Notes under the pieces: model-generated
The model's database searches: none
Told to the model about the DNA's origin: nothing
What the model saw: the letters and a program-made list of their open reading frames with translations, nothing else
In this document: positions 1-5,041 of the stretch, in pieces
Numbering within the stretch: position 1 is the stretch's first letter
Layout of the letters: the number at the start of each line of letters is the position of its first letter
Position numbers and translations under genes: made by a program
Source: Campylobacterales bacterium
GTDB lineage: Bacteria > Campylobacterota > Campylobacteria > Campylobacterales > JALSKU01
Reading direction: 5' to 3'
Assembly (NCBI GenBank): GCA_027038235.1
Contig: JALVXV010000005.1
Coordinates: forward strand, 1 to 5,283
Length of the DNA stretch: 5,283 nucleotides

Positions 1-2
1 TC

Positions 3-626
3 ATATATGACTCAAAAGGTAAAAGGGTTGGTACTAAAGAGCCGACCCTAAAACTTGCAAAACCAGGCGACAATAGACCTCTTGGAACTCCATATTTTAT
101 CTCAAGAGAAGTTCCATGTTTTATGTGCGATGATATACCTTGTGCAGTTGCTTGTCCTAGCGGAGCACTTGATATAAAAGCATTGGTCAATAAAAAAACG
201 AAAAAGCCTGATATTACAAAAGCTAGAATGGGTTTAGCAGTAGTTCATAAGGAGAGTTGTATAGCTTACTGGGGATTGCAATGTGATGCTTGTTATAGAG
301 CATGTCCTTTGATGGGTAAAGCACTTACCATTGATATGCAGATGAACAAAAGGACAGGAAAACATGCATTTTTACTTCCTGTTGTTCATAGTGATTATTG
401 TACCGGTTGCGGTTTATGTGAACATGCTTGTGTGGTTGAAAAAGCTGCGATTTTTGTACTTCCTTTAGAGTATGCAAAAGGAGAGGTCGGTACCCACTAT
501 GTAAAAGGCTGGGATAGTGGTGATCAGCAAAGAGTAAAAGATGCAAAAGAGATTCATACTATTAATGAAAGAAGTAAGAAGAAGGCAGTTGATAAATTAA
601 ATGACTTAGGAGACCTATTGCAATGA
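3..626 (+). CDS. napG: NapG, periplasmic ferredoxin-type quinol dehydrogenase subunit (5' end missing)
   Basis: This is the C-terminal 207 residues of NapG. The frame is open from base 3 to the window edge, so the true start lies upstream and the ATG at 123 is internal, inside the first visible cluster motif. Three [4Fe-4S] motifs are seen: C39/C42/C47/C51 (CX2CX4CX3CP), C86/C94/C97/C101 (CX7CX2CX3CP) and C133/C136/C139/C143 (CX2CX2CX3C), counting from base 3. The NapG family has four clusters, so the first should lie in the missing part, along with a Tat-type signal. NapG is known to sit on the periplasmic face with NapH and pass electrons from menaquinol towards NapB and NapA. The C-terminal tail is basic and charged with no cysteines. 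The stop overlaps the napH start by 4 bases. Confusion with MauM or other NapG-like ferredoxins is unlikely given the neighbours. Confidence 0.93.
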   Translation: MYDSKGKRVGTKEPTLKLAKPGDNRPLGTPYFISREVPCFMCDDIPCAVACPSGALDIKALVNKKTKKPDITKARMGLAVVHKESCIAYWGLQCDACYRACPLMGKALTIDMQMNKRTGKHAFLLPVVHSDYCTGCGLCEHACVVEKAAIFVLPLEYAKGEVGTHYVKGWDSGDQQRVKDAKEIHTINERSKKKAVDKLNDLGDLLQ

Positions 627-1420
627 AAAATTATACATTTTTAATAGCTAGAAGAGTTGTTCAAGTCGCTATCATACTGCTTTTTGTTGCTGGTAACTAT
701 TATGGTTGGAATATATTAACAGGCAATCTTAGCACATCTTTGCTGTTTGGAATTATCCCACTAAGCGATCCTTATGCAGTTTTACAAATGTTTATAGCTG
801 GTGCAGTTATATCATCAAATCTACTTATAGGAGCTATAATCATAACTCTCTTTTATGGGCTATTTGCTGGAAGAGCATTTTGCTCTTGGGTCTGTCCTAT
901 AAATATTGTAACAGATGCAGCAAATTGGACTAGAAGAAGATTTGGTTTTGATATGATAACCAAAAAGACCCCTATTAGTAGAACAGCTAGATATTGGGTC
1001 ATAGTTATTAGCTTGGTATTGTCATACTTTTTAGCATTAGCAGCTTTTGAGTTTATTTCACCCATCTCTATAGTGCATAGAGGAGTAGTATTTGGCATGG
1101 GATTTGGTTGGGCAATGGTAGTTATCATCTATCTTTTTGATCTATTTGTTTTGAAAAATGGTTGGTGTGGACATATCTGTCCATTGGGAGCTTTTTACTC
1201 CACAATAAGCCGTTTTAGAGTGATAAAAGTTAAGCATGATAGCGAAGCTTGTACATCTTGCATGAAGTGCAAGGTAGTATGTCCTGAAAACCAAGTTTTG
1301 CATATGATTGCAAAAGAGAGTATGCCTGTGCTTTCTGGGGAGTGTACAAATTGTGGTAGATGTATAGATGTTTGTGATGATAATGCATTGGGATTTTTTT
1401 TAAAAATAGAGAAAAATTAA
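623..1420 (+). CDS. napH: NapH, membrane quinol dehydrogenase subunit with two [4Fe-4S] clusters
   Basis: This 265-residue protein matches the usual NapH length and plan. Four hydrophobic segments lie at about residues 12-28, 55-83, 122-145 and 156-178. Two CX3CP motifs follow membrane segments (C87-C91-P92 and C182-C186-P187), which is the NapH/NosR/CcoG-like signature. The cytoplasmic C-terminus has two classical [4Fe-4S] motifs, C210/C213/C216/C220 and C241/C244/C247/C251; the second lacks the proline after its last cysteine. By family knowledge NapH oxidises menaquinol in the membrane and works with NapG in place of NapC, which is absent here. The start is the ATG in an ATGA overlap with napG, with AGGAG at 608-612 about 10 bases upstream. 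An 8-T run near the 3' end (1394-1401) is within the coding frame. Confidence 0.95.
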   Translation: MKNYTFLIARRVVQVAIILLFVAGNYYGWNILTGNLSTSLLFGIIPLSDPYAVLQMFIAGAVISSNLLIGAIIITLFYGLFAGRAFCSWVCPINIVTDAANWTRRRFGFDMITKKTPISRTARYWVIVISLVLSYFLALAAFEFISPISIVHRGVVFGMGFGWAMVVIIYLFDLFVLKNGWCGHICPLGAFYSTISRFRVIKVKHDSEACTSCMKCKVVCPENQVLHMIAKESMPVLSGECTNCGRCIDVCDDNALGFFLKIEKN

Positions 1421-1436
1421 AAAGGAGAGAAAGATA

Positions 1437-2054
1437 ATGAAAAGAACAACTAAAATATTACTTAGTGTAGCAGCTATAGGGTTGTTTGCAGTTGGGTGTG
1501 CTACAACAAGTGGAACACTCAGCGATGAGTCGCTAAGCTTGAGAAAGGCACCTGTACATACTGAAAGTACAATAAAGTTGCAAAATGTAACTTATTCAAA
1601 AGCTGCCCCAGGTCAAGCTAAAACATATGAGAGATCTTATGTAAATGCACCACCCCTTATACCTCATAGTGTTGAAGGATTGGTACCTATAACCAAGAAA
1701 AATAATGCATGTCTAGGGTGCCATTTACCAAGTGTTGCACCATCAGTTCATGCAACTGCAATTCCAAAGTCTCATTTTATCAACTTTAGACCAAAAGAGA
1801 TTATAAAAAATGGCAAATTGGTAAAAGAGGGTAAGGTAGTTGCAAAGGTTAATGGTGGAGCAAATGATGTGTATGCCCAACATACAAATAAGCTCTATCC
1901 AGGAAGATATAATTGTACTCAATGCCATGTTGTACAGGCAAATGTAAAACCTTTGGTTACAAATAATTTTAAGCCAGACTATACAAGTAGTGAAGCTACA
2001 AAAAGATCAAATCTTGCAAATACCTTTAATCAAGGTGTAGATACTACAAAATGA
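1437..2054 (+). CDS. napB: NapB, dihaem c-type cytochrome subunit of periplasmic nitrate reductase
   Basis: NapB passes electrons to NapA in the periplasm. Two CXXCH haem c sites are visible: CLGCH at residues 92-96 and CTQCH at 160-164. H77 in the PPLIPHS stretch and H113 in KSHF are the likely distal haem ligands, matching conserved NapB positions. At 205 residues it is longer than enterobacterial NapB (about 150); part of the excess is a lysine-rich segment between the haems (about 118-150). The N-terminus has a basic start, a hydrophobic stretch and then AVGC with Cys21, which fits a lipobox, so the mature protein may be lipid-anchored rather than soluble (inference). A strong ribosome site, AAGGAG at 1422-1427, lies 9 bases before the ATG, the clearest in the nap part of the window, consistent with high expression. 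The stop overlaps the napF start by 4 bases. Confidence 0.95.
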   Translation: MKRTTKILLSVAAIGLFAVGCATTSGTLSDESLSLRKAPVHTESTIKLQNVTYSKAAPGQAKTYERSYVNAPPLIPHSVEGLVPITKKNNACLGCHLPSVAPSVHATAIPKSHFINFRPKEIIKNGKLVKEGKVVAKVNGGANDVYAQHTNKLYPGRYNCTQCHVVQANVKPLVTNNFKPDYTSSEATKRSNLANTFNQGVDTTK

Positions 2055-2524
2055 TGAAAAGAAGAGAGCTATTTAGCTCTCTTGCTTTTAATAAAAATAG
2101 GCAGGGGAGTATCAAAATCAGACCACCATACTGTAGTGATGAGTCTGATTTTGATAACTGTATAGAGTGTGGCGGAAAGTGTGCCATAGCTTGTGAAGAA
2201 CAAATTATTACTATTGAAGATGATAAGACTCCTATATTAGACTTTAAAAAGGGTGGTTGTACATATTGTGATAAGTGTGCTTTGGTTTGCGAATATAATC
2301 ACTTAAAGCTTAAAGATAAAAAGTTGATTAATGCAAAAATAAAAATTGATATGCTAAAATGCCTAAGTTGGCAAAAGACAATGTGTTTTAGCTGTAAAGA
2401 GGTCTGTTTAGAAGATGCGGTTAAATTTTTGGGACTCTTTAGAGCTGAGATTGATTATGATAAATGCACCAATTGTGGCTTTTGCATAAAGGTATGCCCA
2501 GTTGATGCGATAAAGGTGGAGTAA
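2051..2524 (+). CDS. napF: NapF, cytoplasmic four-cluster ferredoxin-type protein
   Basis: The 157-residue protein carries sixteen cysteines in four [4Fe-4S] motifs: C37/C40/C44/C48 (CX2CX3CX3C, one residue longer than usual in the middle), C70/C73/C76/C80, C104/C112/C115/C119 (CX7CX2CX3C) and C139/C142/C145/C149 followed by proline. The N-terminus, with KRRELF and IRPP (residues 23-26), is typical of NapF. No cleavable signal or membrane segment is seen, so it is cytoplasmic; the family is thought to interact with NapA before export and help its iron-sulfur maturation. The ATG at 2051 overlaps the napB stop; a second ATG at 2054 is equally possible and changes only one residue. The only purine-rich site, AAGGTG at 2032-2037, is distant (13 bases), so translation is probably coupled to napB. 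The first 110 bases contain two strong inverted repeats, listed separately. Confidence 0.92.
   Translation: MMKRRELFSSLAFNKNRQGSIKIRPPYCSDESDFDNCIECGGKCAIACEEQIITIEDDKTPILDFKKGGCTYCDKCALVCEYNHLKLKDKKLINAKIKIDMLKCLSWQKTMCFSCKEVCLEDAVKFLGLFRAEIDYDKCTNCGFCIKVCPVDAIKVE
2062..2083 (+). other. Inverted repeat / hairpin, 9-bp perfect stem, at the napF start
   Basis: Bases 2062-2070 (AAGAGAGCT) are the exact reverse complement of 2075-2083 (AGCTCTCTT), with a 4-base ATTT loop. It begins 8 bases after the napB stop and is followed by GCTTTTA, a weak T-rich tail, so it could be a partial terminator, an RNA-processing site or a translation brake. It lies within napF codons 4-11, so chance from coding sequence is possible. 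Confidence 0.6.
2110..2156 (+). other. Inverted repeat, 14-bp perfect arms, inside the 5' part of napF
   Basis: Left arm 2110-2123 (TATCAAAATCAGAC) and right arm 2143-2156 (GTCTGATTTTGATA) are perfect reverse complements separated by 19 bases. The arms are in codon register: ATC-AAA-ATC-AGA on the left mirrors TCT-GAT-TTT-GAT on the right. In the loop, CAC (2124-2126) could extend the stem by pairing with GTG (2136-2138) across a 4-base bulge. No T-run follows, so it is not an ordinary terminator. The function is unknown; an RNA structure within the operon is the simplest reading. Confidence 0.75.
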
Positions 2525-2794
2525 ATGCCTGTAAAATTTATAGCAACGATAAAAGAGAGTGGATTGGGTAGTTGGTATATTGAACTAGTTGATACATTTG
2601 ACAATAGAAAAGCTATCTGTAAAAATATGGCACTTTTTGAAGATGCCATTGAGCAGATGGGTGATGATTATGGTGGAGATATAGAGGTGGAGTGGAGAAA
2701 AGATGATAATGTAACAGCTGAACATTTTGAAGAGGTCAAGATGGAGATGGCTAAATACCAAAAGAGATATAATGAGGAAGTGTTAAATGGCTAA
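2525..2794 (+). CDS. Small acidic cytoplasmic protein of unknown function in the nap operon
   Basis: I do not recognise this 89-residue protein. It has about 20 acidic and 11 basic residues, a single cysteine (C32), no signal peptide and no membrane segment, so it should be soluble and cytoplasmic. By eye the pattern is strand (3-9), strand (16-22), strand (28-33), helix (35-46), strand (52-57), then a long charged helix (64-86), a compact alpha/beta fold. It has no cysteine cluster, haem site or nucleotide-binding motif. The gene is probably real: its ATG follows the napF stop directly, AAGGTGGAG at 2513-2521 is a good ribosome site, its 3' end overlaps napL by 8 bases, and the frame is open between two coupled genes. 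Position suggests a role in NapA maturation, NapF partnership or regulation, but this is inference. It is not NapD, which is found at 3731. Confidence 0.8.
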   Translation: MPVKFIATIKESGLGSWYIELVDTFDNRKAICKNMALFEDAIEQMGDDYGGDIEVEWRKDDNVTAEHFEEVKMEMAKYQKRYNEEVLNG

Positions 2795-3734
2795 AATTTT
2801 TACTATTATTTTGCTATGTTTTGTAAGTTTGTATAGCAAAGAGATTGTATCTAAAAATATGATCAATGTAAATGGTGAAGTGATAGATATGTTGATAAAA
2901 GATCAAAAGATATATGCTACTACTGATAATGGAAAAGTAGATATATTTGATTTGAAAACTAAAAAACTTATAAAAGAGATACAATTTGAAAAGATAAAGG
3001 ACTTTTTTGGAGATATGAATAATCCTAGAGTCTTTTCAGTAGATGTAATGAGTGAAAATATACTTTTAGCTTCCCAAGGAACTAAAGGTTTTAGCAGGGT
3101 TTTTTTATATAAAAATGATAAATTTTATAAGCTTTTTGATGAAAATGATGCAATGGCGATAATGAAGGTAAAGTACTTTACAAAAGAGAAAATTCTTATA
3201 GCCTTACTTAGTTCAGAAATTATACTATATGATTTGAAAAATAAGAAGGTTATCTATGATAAGCAAATATCTGCATCAAAATTTTCTGATTTTAGACTAA
3301 ACAAGGATAAAAGTAGATTGGTTTTAAGTGATGAGAGTGGAAGTGTGAAACTAGTCGAGACAAAAACAGGAAAAATTTTAAAAACTTTTAGTGGTCAAAA
3401 TTTGGATAATGTTTATCAGCTTGACTATAAAAATCATATTATTGCTGTTGCAAGTAAAGATAAAAGATGTGGTATATATAAAGAGGATGGAGCTTTAGCT
3501 TATCATAAAAAGAGTGATTTTATTGTTTATGCTACAGGTTTAAGTCCGATGGGAAAATTGTGTGGATATGCAAGTAATAGCAAAAATGATATTACTATAT
3601 TTGATGTTTATACTAAAAGTAATCTTTATACATTATCTCACAACAAAAACCCTATATCAAATATCATCTTTTTAAATGAAAAGCAGATAGTAACAAGTGA
3701 TAAAGATAAAATAAAATTTTGGAGTTTAAAATGA
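2787..3734 (+). CDS. napL: NapL, periplasmic WD40-like beta-propeller protein
   Basis: The 315-residue protein starts with a signal peptide (hydrophobic residues 4-16, likely cleavage after about Ser17). It is followed by a series of beta-rich repeats ending in patterns such as VDIFDLKTKK (51-60), IILYDLKNKK (145-154), VKLVETKTGK (187-196), ITIFDVYTKS (269-278) and IKFWSLK (309-315), as in WD40/PQQ-like propellers. The last strand at the extreme C-terminus would close the ring with the N-terminal strand. No haem, Fe-S or catalytic motif is seen. Position between napF and napD is that of napL in epsilonproteobacterial nap clusters; as I recall from Wolinella work, NapL is not essential for nitrate respiration and its role is unsettled. 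The start at 2787 overlaps the preceding gene by 8 bases and has AGGAAG at 2775-2780. The sequence is very lysine-rich and would diverge fast, so the name rests partly on position. Confidence 0.83.
   Translation: MAKIFTIILLCFVSLYSKEIVSKNMINVNGEVIDMLIKDQKIYATTDNGKVDIFDLKTKKLIKEIQFEKIKDFFGDMNNPRVFSVDVMSENILLASQGTKGFSRVFLYKNDKFYKLFDENDAMAIMKVKYFTKEKILIALLSSEIILYDLKNKKVIYDKQISASKFSDFRLNKDKSRLVLSDESGSVKLVETKTGKILKTFSGQNLDNVYQLDYKNHIIAVASKDKRCGIYKEDGALAYHKKSDFIVYATGLSPMGKLCGYASNSKNDITIFDVYTKSNLYTLSHNKNPISNIIFLNEKQIVTSDKDKIKFWSLK
3721..3724 (+). promoter_or_regulatory. Ribosome binding site that fixes the napD start
   Basis: GGAG at 3721-3724 lies 6 bases before ATG 3731, ideal spacing. It overlaps an in-frame TTG at 3719, which would otherwise give a start four codons earlier (MEFK), so that TTG is rejected. 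Confidence 0.75.
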
Positions 3735-4114
3735 ATATATCAAGCATAGTTGTTCAAACAAGACCTGAATATTTAGATAGTGTCTTAGAAGATATAAAAA
3801 AGTGTGAGGTTTGCGACTATCATTTTCACGATGAAAAGGGAAGAATAATTGTTACTATTGAGGGTAAAGATGTCTCAGAAGAGTTAGGAAAATTAAGAGT
3901 AATAGAGCAGATACCTCATGTCATAGCAGCAGATATGCAGATGAGTTACTCCGAAGAGGAGCTTGAGAGACATTTAAGAGTCCTAGATAGTGCAGAGGCT
4001 GTTCCAAAGGTACTTCAAGGCGATACAACTAAAATAGATCCCGCAACTGTTATATATAATGGAGATCTAAAAAAGAAAGATATATATGAGTTTGCAAAAA
4101 AACATAAAGTATAA
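3731..4114 (+). CDS. napD: NapD, cytoplasmic chaperone for the NapA Tat signal peptide
   Basis: NapD binds the twin-arginine signal peptide of NapA and holds export until the cofactors are inserted. The N-terminal 75 residues follow the family's ferredoxin-like beta-alpha-beta-beta-alpha-beta plan: SSIVVQTRPE (4-13), helix 14-24, GRIIVTIEG (37-45), helix 48-60, and the final strand VIAADMQMSYS (64-74). At 127 residues it is longer than E. coli NapD (about 87); the extra 50 residues form a C-terminal tail with VIYNGDLKKKD (107-117), which I recall as common in epsilonproteobacterial NapD. C25 and C28 form a CX2C followed by H31 and H33, an unusual cluster that could bind metal but may be chance. 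The ATG at 3731 sits in an ATGA overlap with napL and follows GGAG. It is the last certain nap gene. Confidence 0.9.
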   Translation: MNISSIVVQTRPEYLDSVLEDIKKCEVCDYHFHDEKGRIIVTIEGKDVSEELGKLRVIEQIPHVIAADMQMSYSEEELERHLRVLDSAEAVPKVLQGDTTKIDPATVIYNGDLKKKDIYEFAKKHKV

Positions 4115-4120
4115 AGGAGA

Positions 4121-4133
4121 CCTCTAAAAGAGG
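4121..4133 (+). promoter_or_regulatory. Small hairpin overlapping the ribosome site of the M48 gene
   Basis: CCTCT (4121-4125) pairs with AGAGG (4129-4133) across a 3-base AAA loop. The right arm contains most of the AGGA ribosome site (4131-4134) located 5 bases before ATG 4140. The stem is short and lacks a T-run, so it is not a terminator; it could mildly limit translation of the downstream gene. A second AAGGAG just upstream (4114-4119) is unpaired but far from the start. Confidence 0.35.
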
Positions 4134-4139
4134 AAAAAG

Positions 4140-4910
4140 ATGAGACACTTTTATAAAATAGTTATCTTTGTATCTATATTTTTATTTGTTGGGTGTGGTT
4201 TTCATAAGGTACAATATACAAATCGTACACAATTTATCTCTTTAAGTCCCTCTCAAGAGGTGAGACTTGGCCTTCAAGCAAGTGAGCAGATCAAGAAAAA
4301 AAATAGGGATTTTTTAGATAGAGATAGAGAATTTTTAGCAAGAGTGAAAAATATAGGAAGAAGGATTGCAAAAGCTGCCAATAGAGATGATTTTAATTGG
4401 GAGTTTCACACTATTTCAAAAGATATACTCAATGCCTTTTGTCTTCCTGGTGGAAAGGTCTTTGTATATAGTGGTATCTTAAAAGCTGCACACAATGATG
4501 ACCAACTTGCAACAGTAATTTCTCATGAAATTGCTCATGCTATTGCTAGACATGGTGCTGAGAGGGCAAGTATGAATCAAGTATTGGGGATTGGTGGTCA
4601 AGTACTTTCGATCTTAGTAAGCAATAAAGCCCCAATCTATCAAGATACCTTTGCTCTTGCTTATGGCTTTGGTACAAATTATGCTCTTATGATGCCATAT
4701 AGCAGAACTCATGAGCTTGAGGCAGATAAGATTGGTCTAATTTTGATGAAAAAAGCTGGATATGATACAAGAGAGGCTTTAAAATTTTGGGAAAATATGA
4801 GTAAAGTAAGCGGTAGGCCTAAAAATGCAAATGACTTTTTTTCCACACATCCAAATAATAAAAAAAGAGTGGAACAAATAAGAAAGTTTAATGAAAAATA
4901 TGCAAGATAG
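4140..4910 (+). CDS. M48 family zinc metallopeptidase, predicted lipoprotein (LoiP/BepA/Oma1-like)
   Basis: This is a 256-residue envelope protease of the M48 family, whose members cleave misfolded outer-membrane or membrane proteins. The zinc site is complete: HEIAH at residues 129-133 (ligands H129 and H133, catalytic E130), third ligand E192 in HELEAD (191-196) after a conserved SR, and STHP (235-238) near the end, matching the family's downstream histidine motif. The N-terminus is a lipoprotein signal: basic start, hydrophobic 7-17, then FVGC with C19, not followed by Asp, consistent with outer-membrane sorting by the E. coli rule. Length and single-domain layout are closest to LoiP (YggG); the TPR domain of BepA is missing. 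It begins 25 bases after napD with no visible terminator or promoter, so nap read-through is likely. A direct role in nitrate reduction is not implied. Confidence 0.9.
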   Translation: MRHFYKIVIFVSIFLFVGCGFHKVQYTNRTQFISLSPSQEVRLGLQASEQIKKKNRDFLDRDREFLARVKNIGRRIAKAANRDDFNWEFHTISKDILNAFCLPGGKVFVYSGILKAAHNDDQLATVISHEIAHAIARHGAERASMNQVLGIGGQVLSILVSNKAPIYQDTFALAYGFGTNYALMMPYSRTHELEADKIGLILMKKAGYDTREALKFWENMSKVSGRPKNANDFFSTHPNNKKRVEQIRKFNEKYAR

Positions 4911-5005
4911 AGATGCCCTAATAGCCTTTTAAGATTTTTTTAGGAAAAAATGGTTGAAATCACTAAGTTGAAGCAAATAGTGTAGATAAAATTGGTAAAA
5001 AATAG

Positions 5006-5011
5006 TATAAT
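5006..5011 (+). promoter_or_regulatory. Predicted sigma-70 type -10 box for psd
   Basis: A perfect TATAAT lies 30 bases before the proposed psd start, inside an A/T-rich stretch. No good -35 hexamer is seen at 16-18 bases upstream, which is usual in Campylobacterota, where the vegetative promoter relies on the -10 and periodic A/T tracts. The whole 4911-5041 spacer holds no other gene that I can see. Confidence 0.6.
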
Positions 5012-5041
5012 ACACTTTTTATTTTGACTAAAGGCTTCTCT

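Noticed and set aside
123..125. ATG as the start of napG
   Set aside because: The frame is open upstream to the window edge and the preceding residues (VPCF) contain the first cysteine of a cluster motif, so this methionine is internal.
871..887. 7-bp hairpin AAGAGCA/TGCTCTT with a 3-base loop in napH
   Set aside because: It falls within conserved codons around the first CX3CP motif, and stems of this size are expected several times by chance in 5 kb.
325..1128. Antisense open frames opposite napG and napH
   Set aside because: They have no ribosome site or recognisable motif and lie opposite strongly conserved genes, so they are by-products of the coding strand.
1394..1401. 8-T run in napH as a phase-variation tract
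   Set aside because: It lies in the last few codons, where slippage would change little, and runs of this size are common in such AT-rich genomes.
2747..2795. ATGGCTAAA repeated 40 bases apart (2747-2755 and 2787-2795) near the napL start
   Set aside because: A single 9-base repeat of common codons (Met-Ala-Lys) is within chance; the first copy is in the frame of the small gene, out of reach of the napL frame.
3719..3730. Possible TTG start for napD four codons upstream
   Set aside because: It overlaps the GGAG ribosome site that serves ATG 3731, and the family begins at the ATG; the ATGA overlap with napL also supports the later start.
4917..4944. CCTAA...TTAGG as a terminator after the M48 gene
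   Set aside because: The stem is only 5 bp with an 18-base loop and the T-run is inside the loop, so it is not a convincing rho-independent terminator.
4968..4973. TTGAAG as a -35 box for psd
   Set aside because: It is 32 bases from the TATAAT box, too far for a sigma-70 promoter.
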